A DNA stretch of 44,783 bases from contig JARGOC010000032.1 of NCBI GenBank assembly GCA_029212365.1, positions 1 through 44,783 of the forward strand, written 5' to 3'. Both the position numbers and the translations under genes were made by a program. This document shows positions 7,279 through 15,561 of the stretch, one piece after another. Position 1 is the first letter of the stretch. Each line of letters begins with the position of its first letter. The DNA comes from Roseovarius sp. (GTDB lineage: Bacteria > Pseudomonadota > Alphaproteobacteria > Rhodobacterales > Rhodobacteraceae). Below the pieces are notes generated by a model that ran no database searches, had not been told where the DNA came from, and was given only the letters and a program-made list of their open reading frames with translations.

Positions 7279-8775
7279 TTAGATCGTCTGGTCGTATTCG
7301 CCGACCAATGGCTCGGTGCGGATCACGGCATCAATGTCGGCGAAGATGGCGCGCATTTCAGCGTCACTTTGCGAGCTTTCACAGACCACCACCAGATTGG
7401 GTGTGTTTGACGAGGCGCGCACCAGGCCCCAACTGCCGTTGTCCAGAATAACCCGCGCGCCGTTGACGGTGACCACCTCTTTGATCGCCCGCCCTGCGAC
7501 TGTTTCACCGGCATCATGTTTGGCAACCAATTTGGCGACAAGTCGTTCCAGGACATCGTATTTTTCGGTATCGGCACACCAGGGGGACATGGTGGGGGTG
7601 GCCCATGTCTGGGGCAAGGCTTTGCGCAGGTCTGACATCGACTTGTCGGGATTACGGTCCATCAGCTTGCAGATTTCTACCGCCACGCGCATGCCACAGT
7701 CATAGCCACGGCCCACAGGTTCGGCCAGAAAATAGTGGCCGGATTTTTCAAATCCTGCCAAGGCACCGATTTCTTTGACCCGGCGTTTCATGTGGCTGTG
7801 GCCGGTTTTCCAATAGTCGGCCTTTACGCCATTGGCTTGCAACTCAGGGTCTGAGGCAAACAGCCCGGTGGATTTTACATCGGCCACGAAGGTAGCGCCG
7901 GGGTGCAGTTTGCTCAGGTCCCGTGCCATGATTACGCCGACCTTATCGGCAAATATTTCTTCGCCTTCATCATCAACAACGCCGCAACGATCGCCATCAC
8001 CATCAAACCCCAGCGCGAAATCCGCACCCGAAGCTGTGACGGACGCGCTCATGTCGTGCAGCATTTCCATGGCTTCGGGATTGGGATTGTAATGGGGGAA
8101 GGTGTAATCCAGCTCATTATGCGAAGGCACGACCTCAACGCCGATGCGTTCAAACAATTCGGGCGCAAAGGCGCAGGCGGTGCCGTTGCCGGTGGCGCAT
8201 ACCACCTTGAGTTTGCGGGACATTTTGAAATCACCCACCAGATCATCCAGATAGGCGTCGCGCACGCCGTCGACAAACTCATAAGCGCCGCCGGGGCGGG
8301 TTACGCCCTTGCCGGACAGTACGATGTCGCGCAGCTCGTTCATCTCATCGGGGCCGTGGGTCAGGGGGCGTTCAAAGCCCATTTTCACCCCGGTCCAGCC
8401 ATTGGGATTATGTGATGCCGTGACCATCGCCACCGCTGGCACATCCAGATAGAACTGACTGAAATAGGCCATAGGGCTGACGGCCGGGCCGATATCCTTG
8501 ACCTGAATGCCTGCTTGCATCAGCCCGATGATCAGGGCGTTTTTGATGCTCAGAGAATAATCGCGGTAATCATTGGCCACAGCAATCACCGGGTCTATGC
8601 CGCGTGCCTGCATCTGGGTACCCAGCCCCAAGCCCAGTGCGGTAATGCCGGGCAGATTAATCTCATCCGGGTATTTCCAGCGCGCGTCATATTCACGAAA
8701 CCCCGTGGGGGTGATCATCGCATCACGCAGAAAATCCCAGGTGTTGGGGGTGGATTGGGGCAGAGGTTTTTTCAC
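7279..8775 (-). CDS. Phosphomannomutase / phosphoglucomutase
   Basis: The 498-residue alpha-D-phosphohexomutase interconverts hexose 1- and 6-phosphates, feeding GDP-mannose or UDP-glucose for surface polysaccharides. The active-site loop TASHNPNGWTG holds phosphoserine Ser121; the Mg-binding loop is DGDGDR (258-263); and EKSGHYFLAEP is the sugar-binding loop. The start is GTG. It is the last gene of the capsule cluster, 24 bases after kdsA, which suggests that its product serves that polysaccharide. Whether mannose or glucose phosphate is preferred (ManB/AlgC versus Pgm) cannot be read from the motifs. Confidence 0.9.
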   Translation of the reverse strand: MKKPLPQSTPNTWDFLRDAMITPTGFREYDARWKYPDEINLPGITALGLGLGTQMQARGIDPVIAVANDYRDYSLSIKNALIIGLMQAGIQVKDIGPAVSPMAYFSQFYLDVPAVAMVTASHNPNGWTGVKMGFERPLTHGPDEMNELRDIVLSGKGVTRPGGAYEFVDGVRDAYLDDLVGDFKMSRKLKVVCATGNGTACAFAPELFERIGVEVVPSHNELDYTFPHYNPNPEAMEMLHDMSASVTASGADFALGFDGDGDRCGVVDDEGEEIFADKVGVIMARDLSKLHPGATFVADVKSTGLFASDPELQANGVKADYWKTGHSHMKRRVKEIGALAGFEKSGHYFLAEPVGRGYDCGMRVAVEICKLMDRNPDKSMSDLRKALPQTWATPTMSPWCADTEKYDVLERLVAKLVAKHDAGETVAGRAIKEVVTVNGARVILDNGSWGLVRASSNTPNLVVVCESSQSDAEMRAIFADIDAVIRTEPLVGEYDQTI

Positions 8776-8799
8776 TGTCAGGTCTTTCTTGTATTTGGG

Positions 8800-9633
8800 T
8801 CACACAACCACGGGGTTGGCTTTGGCCAGCCGATCAAACTGCATCAAGGTATCAATCAATCCGGGCATGTCATCCAAGCGGATCATATTAGGGCCATCGC
8901 AGGGCGCATTGTCGGGGTCTTGGTGGGTTTCGCTAAATACCGCCGCCACGCCGACCGCCACCGCAGCGCGGGCCAGAACCGGGGCAAACTCACGTTGGCC
9001 ACCTGATGCACCGCCCAATCCACCGGGCTGGGCCACAGCATGGGTTGCATCCATCACCACCGGATACCCGGTTTTGGCCATTTCGGGCAGGGCTTGCATA
9101 TCAACCACCAACCGATTGTAGCCAAAGCTGGCGCCACGTTCCGTCAACAGAATGTTGTGGTTGCCGGTGCTTTCGATTTTGGCCACCACATGCGCCATAT
9201 CCCATGGGGCAAGGAACTGGCCCTTCTTGACGTTGATCACGGCCCCTGTGGCCCCTGCCGCCAACAGTAAAGATGTCTGGCGGCACAAAAACGCGGGGAT
9301 TTGCAGCACATCGCAAACCTCGGCCACGGGCGCGCATTGCTCTTTCTCGTGGATATCGCTCAGCACGGGCACACCGATGGTATCCTTCACCGATTGCAGC
9401 ACTTTCAGGCCGTCATCCAGGCCCAATGCGGGCTGGGCATTCAGCGACGTGCGGTTGGCCTTGTCGAACGACCCTTTGAAAACATATTGCGCCCCTGCCG
9501 CATCACAAGCCTCTTTCATCTGGCCTGCGATCATCTGCGCATGATCAGCACTTTCCAGCTGGCAAGGGCCTGCGATCAGGGTCAGGGGGTGGGTATTGCC
9601 AACGGTTAACCCGCCAAATTCAACCTGTTTCAT
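8800..9633 (-). CDS. kdsA: 3-deoxy-8-phosphooctulonate synthase (KDO-8-phosphate synthase)
   Basis: The enzyme condenses phosphoenolpyruvate with arabinose 5-phosphate to make KDO 8-phosphate, the precursor of KDO in lipopolysaccharide and in the linker of group 2-type capsules. The 277-residue form from the ATG at 9633 begins MKQVEFGGLTVGN. LIAGPCQLES places Cys24 where metal-dependent KdsA enzymes such as that of Aquifex have Cys and the E. coli enzyme has Asn, so this should be the metal-dependent class. DATHAVAQPGG carries another expected metal-ligand His. The ATG lies one base after the kpsE-like stop, implying translational coupling. An upstream in-frame start at 9654 would lie inside the preceding gene and is less likely. 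Confidence 0.95.
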   Translation of the reverse strand: MKQVEFGGLTVGNTHPLTLIAGPCQLESADHAQMIAGQMKEACDAAGAQYVFKGSFDKANRTSLNAQPALGLDDGLKVLQSVKDTIGVPVLSDIHEKEQCAPVAEVCDVLQIPAFLCRQTSLLLAAGATGAVINVKKGQFLAPWDMAHVVAKIESTGNHNILLTERGASFGYNRLVVDMQALPEMAKTGYPVVMDATHAVAQPGGLGGASGGQREFAPVLARAAVAVGVAAVFSETHQDPDNAPCDGPNMIRLDDMPGLIDTLMQFDRLAKANPVVV

Positions 9634-9634
9634 C

Positions 9635-11281
9635 TTACGAGGACACCTGTTCACGAAGGATCGATGCGGTCAGCGACACCATCAGATAGATGCCGGCAAA
9701 GATCAGGAAGGCAAGGATCGTATTCTCAAACGAGCGAGGATAAGACGGATCTTGCGATGCCAGGGGCTTTACGCTGACGGTCAGATAGCGCACCTGCTTG
9801 TTGGCTTCGATTTCGCTCTGACGTTTGGCTTCCAATGCGGCCTGAAGCACCAGATCAGCGGTGGCGATATCGGCTTGGGCGACCTGAATTTCGGCGGTTT
9901 GCGAGGCCAGCGAGTTGGCGCCTTCGGTTGCTTCGGTCAACCGTGCATTCTGGCGTTCATACTCGGCCTGATACACTTCGATTTGATCGTTCAGTTGTTG
10001 AATCTTGGATTTGTTGGGGCGCGAATTGTTCAACTGTATATTCAGCGTCAGCTGAGCCTCCTGCAACTGCAGTTCCACTGTTGAGATCAGCTGCCGGATG
10101 GCGGCTATCTGGCCCGTAGGGTCAAGGATCGACCCTTCCTGCAATTCAACCAATCTGCGCACTGAGGCACGGCGCTCGGCACGGGCATCTTCCAGGCTGG
10201 AAATGGCGGTTTTCACCGCATCGAGACGTTTTTCCTGGCTCAGCTCGTCGACACGTTCTTCGGCATAGGCGATCAGCCGTTGTGAGAACAGCTCGCTCAT
10301 TGCAGGATCGGCGGTGGCCAGATCCATGCGGATCACGCCCTCGGTGGGATCATAGCCCAGTTTGACGTATTTCTTATACAGTTTGTGCGCGCTTTCATTG
10401 CTGGCATCCGGTGACAGGCGTTGCAGCGCATCAATGTTGTCCTGGCTGAAATGCGCACGAAAGCCCACATCACGGTCCAGGCGCAACATGGCATCTTTGG
10501 ATTCAAGATAGCTTTGAGTAGCAATCGCGTCCTGCCCGGTGGCAAACTGACTGGGCAGAAGGCCACCCAGACCACCAGCGCCGCCACCTGACCCATCAGC
10601 GGTCAGGATCAGGAACTCAGATTTGGTGGAATACATCGGTGTGGCGATTTTGTAGTAATAAAAGCCCACGATAAAGGTTGGCAGCAACACAAACGCCAGC
10701 AAGCGCGATAACAGCAGCATGGATTTGCGACGACGGCGACGGCTGATATCACGCTGAATGTCCATGATTTCAGCGGCACGGCGGTCGGCGGGGCTCAATT
10801 CGGTCGACGGTAAATTGGCCTGATCCACAGCTACAGTTTGCGGCAGCTGAATTTTGGATTGTTGCACAGATTTTGACTGTGAATCGGCAACCGGTGCTTC
10901 CAATCCATCGTCGGGGTCATTGGCCACCAGTTCCAGAATGCTGGCGCGCTGGAACGGGTCAATCCCTTTGGCGCGCAACAGGCGCACAGCATCAAAATCC
11001 GAAGTCGGGGCCATTCCCTGTTTCTGGGCCATACGGCGCGCCATGCGCAATTGCCGGCCTGTCAGGCCTTCTTTGCGAATGTCATCAATACTTTGCGACG
11101 CACTAACTTCGCGCGCTGAACTGACCTGTCCTTCACGCGGGGCAGATGGGGGCGGGGCGCTGTCAGCGGCGGCGTCCTGCGGTTCAGGGCGCGTGGCTGC
11201 GGCCCCTGCTGCGGCGGTAGAACCGGACGAAGGGGTGGTGCGCCGAATGCGGAACTTTTTAGCCTTGGGTTTCGTAGTCAT
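9635..11281 (-). CDS. kpsE: Capsule polysaccharide export inner-membrane protein (KpsE/CtrB-type PCP-3)
   Basis: The 548-residue protein resembles polysaccharide co-polymerase proteins that span the periplasm and link an ABC exporter to the outer-membrane channel. Residues 1-60 are basic and then Ala/Pro-rich and probably disordered. A conserved cytoplasmic block follows (LTGRQLRMARRMAQKQGM, 73-90). TM1 is about 188-210, just after RRRRRK. A periplasmic region with coiled-coil character fills roughly 220-515, and TM2 is near the C-terminus (FENTILAFLIFAGIYLMV). The cytoplasmic N-extension of about 185 residues is longer than in E. coli KpsE. The ATG at 11281 overlaps the ATPase gene by 23 bases; a TTG at 11311 is a weaker alternative. 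Confidence 0.85.
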   Translation of the reverse strand: MTTKPKAKKFRIRRTTPSSGSTAAAGAAATRPEPQDAAADSAPPPSAPREGQVSSAREVSASQSIDDIRKEGLTGRQLRMARRMAQKQGMAPTSDFDAVRLLRAKGIDPFQRASILELVANDPDDGLEAPVADSQSKSVQQSKIQLPQTVAVDQANLPSTELSPADRRAAEIMDIQRDISRRRRRKSMLLLSRLLAFVLLPTFIVGFYYYKIATPMYSTKSEFLILTADGSGGGAGGLGGLLPSQFATGQDAIATQSYLESKDAMLRLDRDVGFRAHFSQDNIDALQRLSPDASNESAHKLYKKYVKLGYDPTEGVIRMDLATADPAMSELFSQRLIAYAEERVDELSQEKRLDAVKTAISSLEDARAERRASVRRLVELQEGSILDPTGQIAAIRQLISTVELQLQEAQLTLNIQLNNSRPNKSKIQQLNDQIEVYQAEYERQNARLTEATEGANSLASQTAEIQVAQADIATADLVLQAALEAKRQSEIEANKQVRYLTVSVKPLASQDPSYPRSFENTILAFLIFAGIYLMVSLTASILREQVSS

Positions 11282-11918
11282 AGAGTTGTTTCGCCTCTTC
11301 CAAGGTATCAAACATATACAGTTTGCCGCCCATCAACACAGCAGCCTCCCGCGCGAATTTTTCTAAAGTGGCCGCCTGATGCGACACAATGATCACAGTG
11401 GTGGTGCGCAGCCGCTCACGCAGGATTTCACCGGCTTTGCGGTTGAACTCCACATCTGTCGATCCCGGCATGCCTTCGTCGATCAGATACATATCAAAAT
11501 CAAGCGCCAGCATCAGAGCGAAGGTGAACCGCGCCTTCATGCCCGATGAATATGTGCCCAAGGGTTGATCGAAATACTCGCCAAGGTTGCACATCCAGCG
11601 GCAGTAGGATTCAACATAATCAGGATCAAGCCCATAGAGCCGTGCAATATAGCGCGCGTTTTCCATAGCTGAAATTTTACTGATGACCCCGCCCATAAAC
11701 CCCAATGGGAATGAGATGCGGCAGCCACGGCGGATTTCACCCTCATCGGGCTTTTCCAGGCCTGCCATCATGTTTATCAAAGTAGTTTTACCGGTGCCAT
11801 TGGGGGCCAGAATGCCCAGACTGCGGCCAAGTTCCACGCGAAACGACACCTGCTCAAGGATCACCTTACGCTGGGTACCTGTCCAAAAGGACTTACTCAC
11901 ATTTTCAAACTCGAGCAT
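11259..11918 (-). CDS. kpsT: Capsule polysaccharide ABC exporter ATPase (KpsT-type)
   Basis: This 219-residue ATPase would drive capsule polysaccharide export through a KpsM-type permease. It shows Walker A LAPNGTGKTT (37-46), the ABC signature YSSGMKAR (123-130) and Walker B DMYLIDE (142-148) followed by the H-loop in IIVSHQ. APNGxGKT and the short length are typical of KpsT/CtrD proteins. A CCGGAG ribosome-binding site precedes the ATG. No KpsM permease, KpsD channel, KpsC or KpsS gene lies within the window, so the transporter partner must be encoded elsewhere. A large inverted repeat sits upstream at 11986-12048. Confidence 0.92.
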   Translation of the reverse strand: MLEFENVSKSFWTGTQRKVILEQVSFRVELGRSLGILAPNGTGKTTLINMMAGLEKPDEGEIRRGCRISFPLGFMGGVISKISAMENARYIARLYGLDPDYVESYCRWMCNLGEYFDQPLGTYSSGMKARFTFALMLALDFDMYLIDEGMPGSTDVEFNRKAGEILRERLRTTTVIIVSHQAATLEKFAREAAVLMGGKLYMFDTLEEAKQLYDYETQG

Positions 11919-11985
11919 TTACGGCTCCGGAACTGCTCTTTCACCCTCTTTAACGGGGTTTAGTTAAGGCTAGATTAGCCTTGTT

Positions 11986-12048
11986 AGTTGGCATCATGCC
12001 CGATCATACGCACTTATGCCATCAAATCGGGGCAATTTTATGCCAACT
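11986..12048. promoter_or_regulatory. Long nested inverted repeat upstream of the capsule operon
   Basis: AGTTGGCAT (11986-11994) and ATGCCAACT (12040-12048) are perfect 9-base arms. Inside them TGCCCGAT (11997-12004) pairs with ATCGGGGCA (12026-12034) with one bulged G. The 11-bp palindrome GGCATCATGCC covers 11990-12000, and a further ATGCC occurs at 12016-12020. The element lies between the nhaA stop and the kpsT start. It could be an operator array for the capsule promoter or an RNA hairpin in a transcript leaving nhaA. No T-run follows, so it is not a standard terminator. Confidence 0.5.
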
Positions 12049-12099
12049 CAAGAAAAAACAGAATTTGTGATGCGCCAAAGCCCGATTGGCAGGAGCGCC

Positions 12100-13347
12100 C
12101 TATAGTTCTTGTTTCTCAACCTTGGTCAGTTTGCCCACAATGATCGAAATGACAGCCGCAAAGAAGCTGAACAAGGCGCCCATCTTGGCTGCGTCCTGAA
12201 TTGGACCTGCGTCAAAGGCAACGGAGGCCACAAACAGCGATACGGTAAAGCCAATAGCCGCGACACAGCCGATGACCACCAGATCAATGATGCGCATGCC
12301 CTGCGGCAGGCCCAATCCCAAGGGTTTTGCCGCGATCCAGCCAAACAGCAAAATGCCCACGGGTTTGCCGATGATCAACCCGGCCAGCACCAGCCAAGTG
12401 GCGTCACCTATGGCCCCGAACTCAACCCCGGCGTTCAGCAAGCCAAAGAAAAAGAGCACGATTTCTACCGGGTGTTTCAACGCATGTTCCATGACGTTCA
12501 GCAGGTCATGCAGATATTTCTCAGCTTCGCTAAACAGACCAAACGCCCTGTCCGCATGTGGAATGGTTGGCACAATCGGCAACAGCCCCAGCGCCGGATG
12601 CAGACCCGACCGCATGAAGCCATACCAACTGATGCACCCAGCCAATACATAAGGCAGGCCACCTAGCGACTTGCGCAAACGTGTGGTGTTGGGGCGGTGT
12701 TGTTTGCCCTTGTCCAGGAACCGTGGGAACCAGTTGAACAAAACATAGACCGCAATCGCCACACCAAAGGACAGCAATAACCATTCAGGCGCCAGATCCC
12801 CGCTGGGATAAAAGATCGCCAGAATGATCAGGCCGGCAGCATCATCCGCAATGGCCAAGAGCAGTAAAAACCGCACCGCAGGGTGGCCCGCACCAAACAC
12901 CAATCGCCCAACCAAATAGCTGAATGCAATGTCAGTGGCCGTCGGAATAGCCCAGCCATTGGCCACGGCATTATAAGTGTCCGAGCCCATCAACATCGCC
13001 ATGCACAGATACACAGCGATTGGGCCAAACATACCACCCGCCGTTGCAAACAAGGGGGTTGCAGCCTTTTTACCGCGCAATGATCCGTTCTTGAGGATCA
13101 CAGCCTCCCAGACTTCTTTGGCGGCGATGGCAAAAAACAAGGCCATCAAAAGATCATTCACCAGATAATGCAGCGTCAGCGTGCGATGCCCGTCATGCAA
13201 ATGCCCGATGGGCGCATGATCCCAGATCACAAACTCAACAAAATGGTGATAGCTATCCGCATCGATATTCGCCCAAATCAGGGCGGTGATCGCCCCAAGG
13301 ATCAATAATAGCGAGTATTCCGCCACAAAATTCCAGACGCGATACAT
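12100..13347 (-). CDS. nhaA: Na+/H+ antiporter NhaA
   Basis: NhaA exchanges about two external protons for one cytoplasmic Na+ or Li+ in the inner membrane, keeping sodium low and helping pH balance, which fits a marine host. The 415-residue protein has roughly a dozen hydrophobic helices. It carries the key acidic pair in IADDAAGLI (Asp168-Asp169, matching E. coli Asp163-Asp164) and the unwound-helix motif IPTATDIAFS (134-143). It stands alone between the capsule operon and the permease gene, with 116 bases upstream to the permease stop. Confidence 0.95.
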   Translation of the reverse strand: MYRVWNFVAEYSLLLILGAITALIWANIDADSYHHFVEFVIWDHAPIGHLHDGHRTLTLHYLVNDLLMALFFAIAAKEVWEAVILKNGSLRGKKAATPLFATAGGMFGPIAVYLCMAMLMGSDTYNAVANGWAIPTATDIAFSYLVGRLVFGAGHPAVRFLLLLAIADDAAGLIILAIFYPSGDLAPEWLLLSFGVAIAVYVLFNWFPRFLDKGKQHRPNTTRLRKSLGGLPYVLAGCISWYGFMRSGLHPALGLLPIVPTIPHADRAFGLFSEAEKYLHDLLNVMEHALKHPVEIVLFFFGLLNAGVEFGAIGDATWLVLAGLIIGKPVGILLFGWIAAKPLGLGLPQGMRIIDLVVIGCVAAIGFTVSLFVASVAFDAGPIQDAAKMGALFSFFAAVISIIVGKLTKVEKQEL

Positions 13348-13463
13348 GACAGCCCTTTCCCGAATATCCTGTTGCGATCAGAATTAGGCCATTTCATCAT
13401 ATGGGGCAACCGCATCGCGGCTTGATTTGCCGAATGAAATCAACTTTGCTGTGATCGGGGTCT

Positions 13464-14492
13464 TTAAGCTATCATTTGCCAGATCAGCCCCGCCAAAATG
13501 GCGCCCACCATCGCATACCCGATGTAGGCCGCAAAGACGCGCGGCTTGACCAATGCCCAGACCGCCACTGCAGCAGGGATACAGCTGACACCGCCCGCAA
13601 TGACAAAGCTCATCGCCGCCCCTTGGGTCATGCCCTGCGCCAGTAGCGCATCCACCAGCGGGACCGCCGCATAGCCGTTCAGATAGGCCGGTGCGCCCAC
13701 AAGTGCGCCCAAAATGATCGGGACAATCCCATCCCCGCCCAGCACCGCTGCCACAGCTTCGGCCGGGACATAATGCAACATCAGCGCTTCAAGCACATAG
13801 GCCAATGCCAGCCATTTCAGCAAGAACACCCCGTTTTCAAGGGCCGACGCTTTGAAGGCTTCACGGCGGGGTGCCTCACCCCAAAAGGTCCATAGAGGCT
13901 TGCCTTCAAAAGGTTTTTTGACACCACAACAGCCGCCCACCTGTGGTTTTTCACGCAAAGGATCAGCAAAGACCGGTGATTTGGCGGCCAACATGGTGGC
14001 AAAACCACCCATCAGGCCAATGCTGATTGCAGCGATGGTTTTTGCGGTGGCAAATTCCCACCCCAAGGTGCCGCTGGTGATCAAAAACATTGCCGGGTCC
14101 ATCAATGGCGAGGCCAGCCAAAAGGCCATGACCGCCGCCAAAGGCGCGCCAAGGGCCAGCATGGCGGCAATAAAGGGGATGACTTCGCAGCTGCAAAAGG
14201 GAGACAGGCCACCAAGGGCCGCGGCCATGATAATCATCCGTGTCTGGCGCCCCTCAAAGGCCTTGGCCAGCAAGGTTTCTGCGCCTGTGGCCTTTAGGTA
14301 TGCCACGGCCAGCACCGCAAAAACGATGAAGGGGGCCGTATGTAACAGCGCCACACTGGCAAAGCTGACGGTTGGCCAGAATTGTGCCCAATCCAGCACG
14401 GCAACGGCGATCAGGATCACAATCAGCGCGGCCCAGGCCTTGTCTATTTTCCAACCGGGTTTTGGTGAATGGGACTGGGTCAGGTCAGCCAT
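13464..14492 (-). CDS. DUF318 / ArsP-like permease
   Basis: The 342-residue inner-membrane protein has about eight to ten hydrophobic helices and the family motif PFCSCEVIPF (Cys100, Cys102). A cytoplasmic loop contains GGCCGVKK (Cys188, Cys189). Members of this family (PF03773) include ArsP, which exports trivalent organoarsenicals, and putative metal or sulfide-related permeases. The start at 14492 overlaps the end of the ArsR-type gene by 8 bases, so the two form one unit. The paired cysteines and the regulator suggest a thiol-reactive substrate such as an arsenical or soft metal, but this is inference. A frame extends upstream to 14582, entirely within the regulator gene. Confidence 0.85.
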   Translation of the reverse strand: MADLTQSHSPKPGWKIDKAWAALIVILIAVAVLDWAQFWPTVSFASVALLHTAPFIVFAVLAVAYLKATGAETLLAKAFEGRQTRMIIMAAALGGLSPFCSCEVIPFIAAMLALGAPLAAVMAFWLASPLMDPAMFLITSGTLGWEFATAKTIAAISIGLMGGFATMLAAKSPVFADPLREKPQVGGCCGVKKPFEGKPLWTFWGEAPRREAFKASALENGVFLLKWLALAYVLEALMLHYVPAEAVAAVLGGDGIVPIILGALVGAPAYLNGYAAVPLVDALLAQGMTQGAAMSFVIAGGVSCIPAAVAVWALVKPRVFAAYIGYAMVGAILAGLIWQMIA

Positions 14493-14823
14493 GATCGTGC
14501 TCCGTTTCTGGGCAATCAGCGCAGCATTCACGCAGCAGAAAAGTGGACAGCTGGTGCAGCTCGTCATAAGCGACCGCCGCACAGATAATCGAGCGGCCCT
14601 TGCGCTCTTGGCGGACCAGCCCGGCCTGCGCCAGGATTTTCATATGATGGGTTAAAGTCGAGCCGGTAACACCGCTGCGGGTGCCCAACTCGCCAATGCT
14701 TAGCCCGTGTTCGCCAGCGCGCACCAGAACGCGTAGCACGCCCAGGCGTTGCTCACTGCCAAGGGCGGCAAAGGTTGAGGCGGTCACTGCCAAATCGAGA
14801 TCAGGAATCGATGTTTGTTTCAT
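14485..14823 (-). CDS. ArsR-family winged-helix transcriptional repressor
   Basis: The 112-residue protein from the ATG at 14823 has an ArsR helix-turn-helix (LSIGELGTRSGVTGSTLTHH, 41-60) and the following wing (RQERKGRSIICA). Candidate sensor cysteines are Cys81 and the C-terminal CCADC (Cys100, Cys101, Cys104), followed by a His/Glu/Asp-rich tail EHDHG. ArsR proteins leave DNA when a metalloid or metal binds their thiols. The frame is open far upstream to 15129, but that part would cover the operators and the divergent glycosylase gene. Two near-identical inverted repeats lie directly in front of the start, so the gene is probably autorepressed. Confidence 0.9.
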   Translation of the reverse strand: MKQTSIPDLDLAVTASTFAALGSEQRLGVLRVLVRAGEHGLSIGELGTRSGVTGSTLTHHMKILAQAGLVRQERKGRSIICAAVAYDELHQLSTFLLRECCADCPETEHDHG

Positions 14824-14883
14824 ATTTCTAGAATTGTCGAAATGTACTGGGCGCGCAAGTGTTATTTCGATGTTTGTCGAAAT
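14824..14883. promoter_or_regulatory. Twin ArsR-type operators
   Basis: Site 2 is ATTTCGA-TGTTTG-TCGAAAT (14864-14883), a perfect 7-6-7 inverted repeat. Site 1 is ATTTCTA-GAATTG-TCGAAAT (14824-14843), the same layout with one mismatch. Their centres are exactly 40 bp apart, and site 1 abuts the ATG of the repressor gene. A further half-site, GTACATTTCG (14930-14939), lies next to the divergent glycosylase start and is the inverse of CGAAATGTAC at 14838-14847. Confidence 0.75.
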
Positions 14884-14949
14884 GAGCTGTGGCCTATCGG
14901 GAAAATCTGAGTAAATGCAGCGCAATCCTGTACATTTCGGGGGGGCAGA

Positions 14950-15561
14950 ATGTACAAGATACCCATAAATCCGATGTCTGATCTGATCCAACATATCCGG
15001 GCGTGTCGTCTGTGTGCTGATCGTTTTGCCACGACCCACACCTCCCATGAGCCGCGCCCCGTGGCGTGGTTTCGCCCGTCGGCGCGGGTGTTGATCGCCG
15101 GGCAGGCGCCGGGGATGCGGGTGCATCAATCCGGCGTGCCGTTTGATGATCCTTCTGGCGATAGGTTGCGTGATTGGTTGGGGCTAACCCCCTCTGATTT
15201 CTATGATAAATCTCGTGTGGCTGTGGTACCTATGGCGTTTTGTTTTCCGGGCTACAACGCCAAAGGCGCCGATTTGCCGCCGCCGTCGATCTGTGGCAAG
15301 ACATGGCATCGCGATGTTATGCGCGCCCTTGATAAGGTAGAGTTAACCGTGCTGGTCGGCGGGTATGCCCAGAAATACCACATGGGTGTTAAAACCGGCG
15401 TCACCGATACGGTTCTGGCCTGGCGCGATTATGCGCCGCAGGTTTTTCCCTTGCCGCACCCGTCGTGGCGCAATACCGGTTGGTTGAAGAAAAATCCGTG
15501 GTTCGAGGCCGAATTGATACCCGAATTACGCAAGCACGTTCAAAAGGTTATGCATGAGTGA
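14950..15561 (+). CDS. Uracil-DNA glycosylase superfamily protein, Fe-S type
   Basis: The 203-residue protein has a UDG fold: motif A is GQAPGMRVHQSGVPF (51-65) with the conserved SGDRLRDWLG after it, and motif B is LPHPSWR (His170). Cys19, Cys22, Cys98 and Cys115 have the spacing of the 4Fe-4S cluster of family 4 UDGs. These enzymes cut uracil or other damaged bases from DNA for base excision repair. The ATG at 14950 follows GGGGGGGCAGA; a second ATG at 14974 has no such site but lies closer to the conserved start. The gene diverges from the ArsR-type regulator and overlaps the next gene by 8 bases. Confidence 0.85.
   Translation: MYKIPINPMSDLIQHIRACRLCADRFATTHTSHEPRPVAWFRPSARVLIAGQAPGMRVHQSGVPFDDPSGDRLRDWLGLTPSDFYDKSRVAVVPMAFCFPGYNAKGADLPPPSICGKTWHRDVMRALDKVELTVLVGGYAQKYHMGVKTGVTDTVLAWRDYAPQVFPLPHPSWRNTGWLKKNPWFEAELIPELRKHVQKVMHE

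Noticed and set aside
14824..15129. Long N-terminal extension of the ArsR-type regulator to 15129
   Set aside because: The first 102 codons would overlap both operators and the divergent glycosylase gene; the HTH starts shortly after ATG 14823.
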